From positions 1 to 64,000 of the forward strand of contig CAVUOB010000003.1 in assembly GCA_963743035.1 (NCBI GenBank): a stretch of 64,000 nucleotides of DNA, in the 5' to 3' direction. This document shows, piece after piece, positions 45,429 through 52,725 of the stretch. Origin of the DNA: PALSA-911 sp963743035 (GTDB taxonomy: Bacteria > Pseudomonadota > Alphaproteobacteria > Acetobacterales > Acetobacteraceae). A program made the position numbers and the translations under genes. The first letter of the stretch is position 1. The number at the start of each line of letters is the position of its first letter. The notes under the pieces were generated by a model. It saw nothing but the letters and a program-made list of their open reading frames with translations. It made no database searches and was not told the origin of the DNA.

Positions 45429-46271
45429 ATGCTGGTCGAGATCCGCAACCTGTCGATCCGCTTTCCGACGCCGCAGGGCGAGAGCGAAGCCGTGCGCGGC
45501 GTGTCGCTGTCGCTCGGGCAGGAGAAGCTCGGTATTGTCGGCGAGTCCGGCTCGGGTAAATCCCTGACTGCGCGCTCCATCCTGAAGCTGCTGCCGGGCA
45601 ATGCCCGGATATCCGCGGACCGGCTGGCGTTCGACGGCATGGATGTGCTGGCGGCCAGCGAGGCCGATATGCGCGCCATCCGCGGCCGGCGCGCGGGGCT
45701 GATCCTGCAGGACCCGAAATACGCCCTGAACCCGGTCATGACCGCCGGCAGCCAGATCGCCGAGGCCTGGCGCGCGCACCGGCCCGCGGGGGCCAGGGCC
45801 AGCCGGCGGGAAGCGGCGGAGGCGGCGGTGGATCTGCTGGCGCAGGTGCAGATCCGCGATCCCCGGCGCGTCGCGGCAGCCTATCCGCATGAGCTGTCCG
45901 GCGGGATGGGCCAGCGGGTGATGATCGCGATGATGCTGGCACCGTCACCCGATCTGCTGATCGCGGACGAGCCGACCAGCGCGCTCGATGCCACCGTGCA
46001 GGCGGAGATCCTGCGGCTGATCGAAGATCTGGTCTCCCGCCGCGGCATGGGGCTGATCCTGATCAGCCATGACCTGCCGCTGGTTTCCCATGTCTGCGAC
46101 CGGGTGGCGGTGATGTACGCCGGGCGGGTGATGGAGGAACTGCCGGCGCGCGACCTGCGCCATGCGAAACACGGCTACACGCGCGGCCTGCTGGAATGCC
46201 TGCCGAGCCTTGTTCATCCGCAGGAACGGCTGAAGGTGCTGGCTCGCGATCCTGCCTGGACCGGAACATGA
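45429..46271 (+). CDS. Peptide ABC transporter ATP-binding protein 1 (DppD-like)
   Basis: The 280-residue protein has Walker [19 protein letters not shown]-loop LILQDPKYALNPVMTAG, signature ELSGGMGQRVMIAMML, Walker [17 protein letters not shown] and H-loop LILISHDLPLVSHVCDRVAV. The short C-terminus (LLECLPSLVHPQERLKVLAR) lacks the four-cysteine iron-sulfur region found in some DppD proteins. It overlaps the next ATPase start (ATGA). It provides one half of the ATPase heterodimer. Confidence 0.9.
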   Translation: MLVEIRNLSIRFPTPQGESEAVRGVSLSLGQEKLGIVGESGSGKSLTARSILKLLPGNARISADRLAFDGMDVLAASEADMRAIRGRRAGLILQDPKYALNPVMTAGSQIAEAWRAHRPAGARASRREAAEAAVDLLAQVQIRDPRRVAAAYPHELSGGMGQRVMIAMMLAPSPDLLIADEPTSALDATVQAEILRLIEDLVSRRGMGLILISHDLPLVSHVCDRVAVMYAGRVMEELPARDLRHAKHGYTRGLLECLPSLVHPQERLKVLARDPAWTGT

Positions 46272-47011
46272 TCGAGGTCGACGGACTACGCGTGCGCTTC
46301 GGCGCGAACGAGGTGGTGAAGGGCGTTACGTTCTCCGTGCCGCGCGGCGCCAGCTTCGGGCTGGTAGGGGAGAGCGGGTCGGGGAAATCCACGATCCTGC
46401 GGGCATTCTCCGGCCTGAACCCGGACTGGACCGGCAGGATGGCGCTGGACGGCGTGGACCTGGCACGGCGCCGCCCGAAGGAGTTCTTTCGCCGGGTGCA
46501 GATGGTGTTTCAGGACCCGTACGGATCGCTGCATCCGCGCCAGACCGTGGACCGCGCGCTGTCGGAACCGCTGCTGGTGCACGGCATCGGCGATGCGCAG
46601 CCGCGCGTGCTGCGCGCGCTGGCAGAAGTGGCGTTGCCGCAGACGGTGCGCTTCCGCTACCCGCACCAGCTCTCCGGCGGGCAGCGCCAGCGCGTGGCGA
46701 TCGCGCGTGCGCTGATGGCCGAACCGGAGGTGCTATTGCTGGATGAGCCGACCAGTGCGCTGGATGTCTCCGTGCAGGCCGAGGTGCTGAACCTGTTGGC
46801 CGATCTGCAGCGCGCGCGCGGGCTGACCTATGTCATGGTCACCCACAACCTGGCCGTCGTCACGCATCTCTGCGCCCGGGTCGGCGTGATGCAGGGGGGC
46901 GAACTGGTCGAGGAACTGTCGGCCGAGGATCTGCGTGCGGGGCGCACCAAACATCCGCACACCGCCGATCTGCGCGCGCTGACGCTGGCGCTGGAGGAGC
47001 CGGACATTTGA
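46268..47011 (+). CDS. Peptide ABC transporter ATP-binding protein 2 (DppF-like)
   Basis: The 247-residue protein is the last gene of the operon and starts in the stop of the preceding ATPase. Motifs: Walker [18 protein letters not shown]-loop [20 protein letters not shown] (the HPRQT phrase is typical of DppF), signature [15 protein letters not shown], Walker [18 protein letters not shown]-loop [10 protein letters not shown]. It lacks the extended C-terminal oligopeptide domain of OppF. A hairpin follows at 47020-47040. Confidence 0.9.
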   Translation: MIEVDGLRVRFGANEVVKGVTFSVPRGASFGLVGESGSGKSTILRAFSGLNPDWTGRMALDGVDLARRRPKEFFRRVQMVFQDPYGSLHPRQTVDRALSEPLLVHGIGDAQPRVLRALAEVALPQTVRFRYPHQLSGGQRQRVAIARALMAEPEVLLLDEPTSALDVSVQAEVLNLLADLQRARGLTYVMVTHNLAVVTHLCARVGVMQGGELVEELSAEDLRAGRTKHPHTADLRALTLALEEPDI

Positions 47012-47019
47012 GCGGTGGG

Positions 47020-47040
47020 GCGGGAGTGCCTGCCTCCCGC
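47020..47040 (+). terminator. Hairpin after the peptide ABC operon
   Basis: GCGGGAG and CTCCCGC (47020-47026, 47034-47040) form a perfect 7-bp stem with a 7-base loop nine bases past the last ATPase stop. No strong T tract follows, only GGCCTTT. Confidence 0.5.
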
Positions 47041-47069
47041 GGCCTTTGGACAGGGCTACCTCGCGGCGG

Positions 47070-47294
47070 CTACTTCGCGGCGGAGCGCGCCACGGAGCGG
47101 ATGTCGGGACGCGGGCGGCCGGACGCCAGGCCGATTTCGCGGTCCTGCGCCTCGATGATGCTCTTCGCGGGTTCGTCGCCGTCCAGCGTCGTCAGCGCCA
47201 GGCTCGGCACCTTGCGGTTGGACGTGCGGCTGCCGTCGACATACAGCACGTCGAACATCACGAAGCTGGTCTCGATCTTGCGTTTGGGCGCCAT
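47070..47294 (-). CDS. Small conserved protein of unknown function
   Basis: The 74-residue protein MAPKRKIETSFVMFDVLYVD is strongly basic at the N-terminus, with a likely beta-hairpin (FVMFDVLYVDGSRTSNRKVP), and ends in a basic tail (GRPRPDIRSVARSAAK). It resembles small uncharacterised alphaproteobacterial proteins. The ORF sits in a four-gene cluster of short minus-strand genes that includes CspA. A longer upstream frame in another register is a shadow. No function is assignable. Confidence 0.6.
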   Translation of the reverse strand: MAPKRKIETSFVMFDVLYVDGSRTSNRKVPSLALTTLDGDEPAKSIIEAQDREIGLASGRPRPDIRSVARSAAK

Positions 47295-47317
47295 CAGGCA
47301 ATTCCGATCAAATGATA

Positions 47318-47545
47318 TTACGCCGGATGCTTGGCCGCGGCCGGCGTTTCATCTGAAACCGGTTCATCGGGCGAGGTTTCGCCGGCCTCGGGGCCGGCGT
47401 CGGTTTCGGTGCGATCGAGGTCGGGCAGGCCGGCCTTGCGGCGCGCCACCTGTTCCTCGCGCTCACGCGCTTTTGCTTCCGCCTTCGCCTGCTTGGCGCG
47501 GTTCCGCTCGGCACGCTGCTGGTTGTAGTTCGGCTTGAACGCCAC
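47318..47545 (-). CDS. Small basic coiled-coil protein of unknown function
   Basis: The 75-residue protein starts at GTG 47545, chosen because GGAGGGC lies seven bases upstream and because the conserved start is [M]AFKPNYNQQRAERNRAKQA. A highly charged Arg/Lys/Glu/Ala helix (residues ~8-40) is followed by an acidic Glu/Asp/Pro-rich tail, giving a bipolar protein that may bind nucleic acid. Similar short proteins are common in alphaproteobacteria. It lies beside the small basic protein and the cold-shock gene on the same strand. Confidence 0.65.
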   Translation of the reverse strand: MAFKPNYNQQRAERNRAKQAKAEAKAREREEQVARRKAGLPDLDRTETDAGPEAGETSPDEPVSDETPAAAKHPA

Positions 47546-47681
47546 GCACGCCCTCCAGAGACTGTTGTCGGATGCGCTCCGGGACAATATCGGCCCGAGT
47601 TGAATCGCCTAGCGATCTCAGGCCGATGAAATTGCTCGCCAGAGCACAGGCTCGACCGTTTTCGCTTTGCGTGAAAGCGTT

Positions 47682-47894
47682 CTAGCGCAGCAGGGTCGGC
47701 AGGCCGGGGCCGAGCTGACTTTCGCGCACGACGCGCTCATGTCCGTCGCGGACATGCTTCACGCGGTAGTTGCGGCTGCCCTGTTCTTCCGGCAGGACGC
47801 GCGTGACGGTGTAGGTACCGCGCGGCACATTGCCGTCCAGGCTGCCCGGGAGAAATTCGACTTTCTGCCCGACATTGAATTTTTGAACCGACAT
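47682..47894 (-). CDS. Small conserved protein, SH3/KOW-like
   Basis: The 70-residue protein MSVQKFNVGQKVEFLPGSLD has a beta-rich pattern (GTYTVTRVLPEEQGSRNYRV, HERVVRESQLGP) resembling small SH3-like or KOW-type folds that bind nucleic acids or proteins. The start at ATG 47894 is preceded by AGGAGCG. It is 58 bases downstream of the cspA stop on the same strand and may be co-expressed with it. The function is unknown. Confidence 0.65.
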   Translation of the reverse strand: MSVQKFNVGQKVEFLPGSLDGNVPRGTYTVTRVLPEEQGSRNYRVKHVRDGHERVVRESQLGPGLPTLLR

Positions 47895-47952
47895 GATCGC
47901 TCCTCAGGAATACCCGGACCGAAGGAAATCCTTCAGCCCGGGCCCGGCGCGA

Positions 47953-48156
47953 TCAGGCAGACTGCAGATTGACTGCGGAGGTCTTGCCCTGCTGGCCACG
48001 CTCGATGTCGTAGCTGACTTTCTGCCCCTCGGTCAGGGACATGCCGGAGCGCTCGACGGCGGAGATGTGCACGAACACATCCTTGGAGCCGTCATCGGGC
48101 TGGATGAAACCATAACCCTTCTGCGCATTGAACCACTTCACGGTGCCTACGGACAT
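47953..48156 (-). CDS. cspA: Cold-shock protein, CspA family
   Basis: The 67-residue CSD protein [20 protein letters not shown] carries RNP1 [10 protein letters not shown] and RNP2 [10 protein letters not shown], the single-stranded nucleic acid binding face. It ends [10 protein letters not shown] as usual. AGGAGAG lies six bases before the ATG. It acts as an RNA chaperone or anti-terminator. The 239 bases upstream to ychF form a long leader with structure-forming sequences, as is typical of csp genes. Confidence 0.95.
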   Translation of the reverse strand: MSVGTVKWFNAQKGYGFIQPDDGSKDVFVHISAVERSGMSLTEGQKVSYDIERGQQGKTSAVNLQSA

Positions 48157-48280
48157 CGTGTCTCTCCTATGAATGCCGGCAGCCCGCGACGTGCGGGCCG
48201 TATCACTTTTTGCTAAGACGGGTGAACCGGATGCACAGGCCCTGAAGCTAGGACATCGTTAGCGAGCCGCGGTTGGCCCA

Positions 48281-48312
48281 TAAAAAGCGCCGTGATGGGT
48301 ATATGGGCGCTT
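48281..48312 (-). terminator. Intrinsic terminator downstream of ychF
   Basis: Read on the minus strand, AAGCGCC (48306-48312) pairs with GGCGCTT (48285-48291) across a ~14-base loop and is followed by a T run (complement of 48282-48286), the classic rho-independent form. It lies about 84 bases past the ychF stop and before cspA, so it ends the rplY-pth-ychF transcript. Confidence 0.65.
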
Positions 48313-48395
48313 ATGGGGAAAAACACCAGCCCAAAAACGTATGGCTGCCGGTCACGGCGTCGTTAGAATATCGGTACGTGAGGGGCGAGGGCGAT

Positions 48396-49490
48396 CTAGA
48401 CGTTGAAACGGAACAACAATACGTCGCCGTCCTTCACCACGTATTCCTTGCCTTCCACCCGCATCTTGCCGGCCTCCTTGGCGCCGGCTTCGCCCTTCAG
48501 CGCCACGTAGTCCTCGAAGGCGATGGTCTCGCAGGCGATGAAGCCGCGCTCGAAATCATTGTGGATCACCGCCGCCGCCTGCGGCGCCTTGGTGCCGCGC
48601 ACGATGGTCCAGGCCCGCGTCTCCTTGGGCCCGACGGTGAAATAGGTGATCAGGCCGAGCAGGTCGTAGCCGGCGCGGATCACCCGGTCGAGGCCGCTGT
48701 CATGCAGGCCCAGCCCCTCCAGGAACTCCGTGCGCTCCGCTTCCGGGAGCTGGCTCACCTCCGCCTCGATCGCGGCCGACACCACCACCGCCCGCGCGCC
48801 CTCGGCGGCCGCGCGCTCCATCACCCGGGCGGAGAACGCATTCCCCTCGGCAGCAGCACTTTCCTCGACATTGCAGACATACAGCACCGGCTTGGAGGTC
48901 AGCAGCTGCAGCCGCCGGACCGCCTCTTCCTGGCCCTTCGGGATCGCGGTCCGCGCCGGACGGCCGGCCTGCAGGGCGGCGACGATCGGTTCCATCAGCT
49001 CGACCGCGGCCATGCTCTCCTTGTCGCCGCCGCGGGCCTTCTTCTGCGCCGCCAGCAGCCGCTTCTCGAGGCTCTCCAGGTCCGACAGCATCAGCTCGGT
49101 CTCGACCGTCTCGGCGTCGCGGATCGGGTCGACGCTGCCCTCCACATGGGTCACGTCGCCGTCCTCGAAGCAGCGCAGCACATGGATGATCGCGTCCACC
49201 TCGCGGATATTGGCCAGGAACTGGTTCCCCAGCCCCTCGCCCCTGGAGGCGCCGCGCACCAGGCCGGCGATGTCGACGAATTCCAGGCTGGTCGGCACGA
49301 TGCGCTGGGACTTGCCGATCGTGGCCAGGGCCTCCAGCCGCGGATCGGGCACGGCCACGCGGCCGGTATTCGGCTCGATCGTACAGAACGGATAATTCGC
49401 CGCCTGCGCCGCGGCGGTCGCGGTCAGCGCGTTGAAAAGCGTCGATTTGCCGACATTCGGCAGGCCGACGATGCCGCAATTGAACCCCAT
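48396..49490 (-). CDS. ychF: Redox-regulated ATPase/GTPase YchF (Obg family)
   Basis: The 364-residue protein has G1 GIVGLPNVGKSTLFNAL, G3 DIAGLVRGASRGEGLGNQFL, the NVEE motif of the YchF/OLA1 group in LYVCNVEES (in place of NKxD, giving ATP preference), and the C-terminal TGS domain (LLGLITYFTVGPKETRAWTI, EYVVKDGDVLLFRFNV). It is a translation- and stress-associated P-loop protein binding the ribosome. It lies one base after the pth stop, in the conserved rplY-pth-ychF order. Confidence 0.95.
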   Translation of the reverse strand: MGFNCGIVGLPNVGKSTLFNALTATAAAQAANYPFCTIEPNTGRVAVPDPRLEALATIGKSQRIVPTSLEFVDIAGLVRGASRGEGLGNQFLANIREVDAIIHVLRCFEDGDVTHVEGSVDPIRDAETVETELMLSDLESLEKRLLAAQKKARGGDKESMAAVELMEPIVAALQAGRPARTAIPKGQEEAVRRLQLLTSKPVLYVCNVEESAAAEGNAFSARVMERAAAEGARAVVVSAAIEAEVSQLPEAERTEFLEGLGLHDSGLDRVIRAGYDLLGLITYFTVGPKETRAWTIVRGTKAPQAAAVIHNDFERGFIACETIAFEDYVALKGEAGAKEAGKMRVEGKEYVVKDGDVLLFRFNV

Positions 49491-49491
49491 G

Positions 49492-50070
49492 CTATTTCGC
49501 TTCCTGTGTCAGCAAGGCGACCTTGCTCATGAATTCCTCGGGCTTGCCCTGCGCCAGCAGCGGTGCCGCGTCCGCCACGCCGTCCAGCAGGGCGATCAGC
49601 CAGTCGCGGTCGGCCTTGGCGAAATCACCCAGCACATGACCGGTCACCCGCTCCTTGTCGCCGGGATGGCCGATGCCGAGCCGCACCCGCCAGTAATCCG
49701 GCGTGCCCAGCATCCGGTCCATGCTGCGCAGACCGTTATGCCCCGCCGCGCCGCCGCCGCGCTTCACGCGCAGCTTGCCGGGCGCGAGATCGAGCTCGTC
49801 ATGGAACGCAGTGATGTCCTGCGACGGGATCTTGAAGAACGACGCGGCGGCCTGAACCGCCTCGCCGGAGACGTTCATGTACGTCATCGGCTTCAGCGCC
49901 AGCACCTTGTGGCCGCCGACATTGCCCTCGGCCACAAGGCCCTTGAAACGCTGCCGCCACGGGCTGAACCCGTGGCGCTGCGCAATCACGTCGAGGGCCA
50001 TGAAGCCGATATTGTGCCGTTGACGCGCCATACCCGGCTCCGGATTACCGAGGCCGACCCACAGCAGCAT
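49492..50070 (-). CDS. pth: Peptidyl-tRNA hydrolase
   Basis: The 192-residue protein begins [20 protein letters not shown] (typical GNPG..Y/RHN with catalytic histidine at 20). It has [20 protein letters not shown] (substrate asparagine), the [20 protein letters not shown] catalytic/binding stretch and [14 protein letters not shown]. It cleaves peptidyl-tRNA released during translation. It is placed between rplY and ychF, with 27 bases to the rplY stop. The [14 protein letters not shown] start matches family length. Confidence 0.95.
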   Translation of the reverse strand: MLLWVGLGNPEPGMARQRHNIGFMALDVIAQRHGFSPWRQRFKGLVAEGNVGGHKVLALKPMTYMNVSGEAVQAAASFFKIPSQDITAFHDELDLAPGKLRVKRGGGAAGHNGLRSMDRMLGTPDYWRVRLGIGHPGDKERVTGHVLGDFAKADRDWLIALLDGVADAAPLLAQGKPEEFMSKVALLTQEAK

Positions 50071-50097
50071 GGCGAAAGACCCGTACTTCCCGGAAGA

Positions 50098-50751
50098 CTA
50101 CTTCTTCTTGGCAGCCGGCTTCGCGGGCGCCTTGGCGCCGGCCGCAGGTGCCGCAGCCGCTTCCGCGGGCGCCGCTTCGGCGATCTTCGCCGGCGGCGCC
50201 ACGGTGGCGATGACGAAATCGCGCTCGGTGATCGCCGGACGCGTGCCCTCGGTGCCCGTCAGGTTGCTCCAGCGCACGGTGTCGTTGAAGTCGAGCCCGG
50301 TCAGGTCCGCGTTGAACCGCTCCGGAATGTTGTCCGGGTCGGCGCTGACTTCCACCGTGTGGCGCACCACGTTCAGCACCGCGCCGCGCTTCAGGCCGGG
50401 GCTGGCCAGCTCGTTGTCGAAATGCACCGGCACCGACACGCGGATCAGCTCGCCGCTCGCCAGGCGCTGGAAATCGACATGCTCCGGCTGGTCGGTGACG
50501 GGGTGGTACTGCACGTCGCGGATCAGCGCGCGGGTCAGTTCCCCACCCACGTTGATCTCATACAGCCGCGACTGCCAGCCGCCGCGATGCAGTTCCTTCA
50601 GCACCGCCTTCGGCTCCAGCGAAATCAGCGTCGGCGCCTGCTTGGCACCGTAGATGACGGCAGGCACCCTGCCTGCCCTCCGAGTGGCCCGCGCCGCCCC
50701 CTTACCGGCTCGCGGGCGTGCCTCGGCCTCGATAGCTACACGATTGGCCAT
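50098..50751 (-). CDS. rplY: 50S ribosomal protein L25/general stress protein Ctc
   Basis: The 217-residue protein starts at ATG 50751 ([20 protein letters not shown]). The N-terminal L25 domain binds 5S rRNA ([20 protein letters not shown], then [20 protein letters not shown]). The TL5/Ctc C-terminal domain ([40 protein letters not shown]) follows. A Pro/Ala/Lys-rich tail ends PAKPAAKKK. The longer upstream frame crosses a dispersed repeat and is not coding. Confidence 0.95.
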   Translation of the reverse strand: MANRVAIEAEARPRAGKGAARATRRAGRVPAVIYGAKQAPTLISLEPKAVLKELHRGGWQSRLYEINVGGELTRALIRDVQYHPVTDQPEHVDFQRLASGELIRVSVPVHFDNELASPGLKRGAVLNVVRHTVEVSADPDNIPERFNADLTGLDFNDTVRWSNLTGTEGTRPAITERDFVIATVAPPAKIAEAAPAEAAAAPAAGAKAPAKPAAKKK

Positions 50752-50843
50752 GGTTCGCTCCTGCAAATGACAAAACGCCGGCCTCCAGGGGTGCCAGCGC
50801 AGCGGGCGATCTAGCTTATTGGCGGCGGTTGGGCAAGGGAGCA

Positions 50844-50910
50844 AGGCCAGGGGCGCTGCCCCTGGACCCCGCCAAAGGGTGGAACCCTTTGGAAACCCCC
50901 AATTTTTCTT
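50844..50910. repeat. Dispersed double-hairpin repeat, single copy
   Basis: CCAGGGGCGCTGCCCCTGG (50847-50865) and CCAAAGGGT-GGA-ACCCTTTGG (50872-50892), preceded by AAGG and followed by AATTTTTCTTGG, reproduce one arm of the composite element at 43285-43483. On the plus strand the second hairpin is followed by a T run. It lies between the TauD-type gene stop and rplY. Confidence 0.8.
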
Positions 50911-50929
50911 GGAAGCCTCGGACTTTTTC

Positions 50930-51805
50930 CTATACTGGCATGTCGCCACGGATGGTGATGCGATGCATCAGGCGGGTGCCGGCGGGATAGTCGTTGATGG
51001 CGAAATGCTGGGTGCAGCGGTTGTCCCAGAACGCCAGCGCGCCCTCGGACCAGCGGAAGCGGCAGGTGAATTCCGGCCGGGTCGAGTGGCGGGTCAGGAA
51101 GTCGATCAGCGGCTGGCTTTCCTCCTCGGTCATGCCGTCGAAATGGTTCACGTGGCTGCCGATATACAGCGCCTTGCGGCCGGTGCCGGGATGGGTGCGG
51201 ACCAGCGGGTGGGTGGAGTTGGTCTGCAGATCGCCGGGATCGATGACCCTCACGGTGGTCAGCCGGTCGGCATAGAACTCCTTGCGCGACTTGCCGCCAT
51301 ATTTCTTGGTGCCCTCGCCCATGGCAACGATTTTCAACGGGTCGATCATCCGACGCATGCCGTCCGACAGGGCTTCATAGGCCAGGTATTGGTTGGTCCA
51401 CATCGTATCGCCGCCGTATTCGGGAACCCTCAGCGCATACAGCATCGTGCCCATGGCCGGCTTCGGCGCGAACATCTGGTCGGTGTGCCAGGTGCCGCCG
51501 AAATTGCGCTTGTCGGCCTCGGCCTTCTTGATCTCCAGGATTTCCGGATAATCGGGAATGCCGGCGACGAACGGGTGCAGGTGGATGTCCCCCCAGCGCC
51601 GCGCGAAGGCGAGCTGCTGGCCCGGGGTGATGTGCTGGTCGCGCAGGAAGATCACCAGGTTTTCGTGCAGCGCATGGCGCAGCTCGCCCAGCACCTCCTC
51701 CGGGAGGTCCTGCGACAGGTCGACGCCGGTGATTTCCGCGCCCAGCGCGCCGGCGATCTTGTGGGTTTCGATATGGCGATAGCGTGCGTTCGGCAATCCG
51801 TCCAT
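50930..51805 (-). CDS. TauD/TfdA family 2-oxoglutarate-dependent dioxygenase
   Basis: The 291-residue protein has the family start [20 protein letters not shown], the facial triad [19 protein letters not shown] (HxD at about 105-107) and a C-terminal [13 protein letters not shown] with the distal histidine and the 2-oxoglutarate arginine. [18 protein letters not shown] is conserved among taurine and aryloxyalkanoate dioxygenases. It probably oxidises a sulfonate or ether-containing carboxylate; no sulfonate transporter is adjacent. It is a single gene on the minus strand. Confidence 0.87.
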   Translation of the reverse strand: MDGLPNARYRHIETHKIAGALGAEITGVDLSQDLPEEVLGELRHALHENLVIFLRDQHITPGQQLAFARRWGDIHLHPFVAGIPDYPEILEIKKAEADKRNFGGTWHTDQMFAPKPAMGTMLYALRVPEYGGDTMWTNQYLAYEALSDGMRRMIDPLKIVAMGEGTKKYGGKSRKEFYADRLTTVRVIDPGDLQTNSTHPLVRTHPGTGRKALYIGSHVNHFDGMTEEESQPLIDFLTRHSTRPEFTCRFRWSEGALAFWDNRCTQHFAINDYPAGTRLMHRITIRGDMPV

Positions 51806-51918
51806 GGCCCGGCCTCCCTTGGCAGGTGCGACCGCAAGCCTTGAAGCGGCCGCTTATGCCGGCAGGATGGCGCAGAACAAGGCGGCTGCAAAGCGCCGCC
51901 CCCGCTTCGCGGGATCAA

Positions 51919-52317
51919 TCATCCCATGACCTGGGCGGCGTCGGGCGTGATCTCATAGATCACCCGCACGTCGCCGGGCTGGCTGTAGGGGTATTTGTCC
52001 TTGCCGAGGTATTTCTTCGCCAGACTGTCGATATGCGCGTCCGCGCCAGCCTCGGTCATGCCGCTGACATGGCCGCGGATCTGGATGTAGCGATAGGGGT
52101 TGTCGGGATCGAGGATCGCCAGCGCGACCTTCGCGCCCTCGCGCATGGTGCGCGATTTCACCCGGCCCTTCGCCGTGTTCACCCGGACGACGCCGTTGGT
52201 GTAGTCGAACCATACCGGCGTCACCTGCGGCGAGCCGTCCGCCATCGTCGTCGCCAGGTTGGCGAAGGCCTTCTTGCTGGTTAGCAGATCGAGGAAATTC
52301 TCGGGAATTGTCGCCAT
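51919..52317 (-). CDS. PPOX-class flavin-binding protein (pyridoxamine 5'-phosphate oxidase-like)
   Basis: The 132-residue protein starts at ATG 52317 (MATIPENFLDLLTSKKAFAN). It shows the split-barrel layout: GSPQVTPVWFDYTNGVVRVN, then NTAKGRVKSRTMREGAKVAL and DPDNPYRYIQIRGHVSGM. The K-x-R-x-x-R pattern and length fit F420- or FMN-binding small PPOX proteins (TIGR03618-like). The substrate is unknown. It is transcribed away from the AT-rich region upstream of the surface-protein gene. Confidence 0.82.
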   Translation of the reverse strand: MATIPENFLDLLTSKKAFANLATTMADGSPQVTPVWFDYTNGVVRVNTAKGRVKSRTMREGAKVALAILDPDNPYRYIQIRGHVSGMTEAGADAHIDSLAKKYLGKDKYPYSQPGDVRVIYEITPDAAQVMG

Positions 52318-52725
52318 GCCGCCTACTCCCTGCATCGGGCGCGAAGGTTAGGCGCGGGCCGGCGCGGAGTCACGTGACGTGCTCCATGTTGACCGCTGGC
52401 TTCGGCCCCCGTTTCGAATTTCAGAGACATGACACCCCATTTCGTCGTCGCAAGATCCAGGGATCGCCAAAATTCCGGAATAGTCTCCGCTATCGGCTGC
52501 GCGCCAGGAAAACATCGCATACCACGAACGCCGGGGTAAGAATATTTCCGAACGAACTCGCTCGGTATATTTATTTGTACGAAATGTTATCCCTATTTGT
52601 TGAACACGTTATTCCATCGTTGACTGCAATATATTCTTTGCACTTCCGGTCGATTGTCTTAGTGTCCGTAATATATATGGCTTATTGCGTATCTGACGAA
52701 TTCTAATCTTAGTTGGGCTATTATC
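52318..52725. other. AT-rich intergenic region, 408 bp, upstream of the surface-protein gene
   Basis: The last ~200 bases (from 52530) are far richer in A and T than any other part of the window, with runs such as ATATATAT at 52670-52677 and TATATTTATTTG at 52566-52577. TTGACT at 52620-52625 is a possible -35. Stop codons occur in all frames and no coding sequence is convincing. No ribosome site is apparent before the ATG at 52726. It may be a promoter bound by a nucleoid protein or a sign of horizontal gain. Confidence 0.45.

Noticed and set aside
47546..47681. Gap between two small genes with CGCTTT/AAAGCG hairpin
   Set aside because: The stem is short and lacks a T tract on the coding strand, so I did not call it a terminator.
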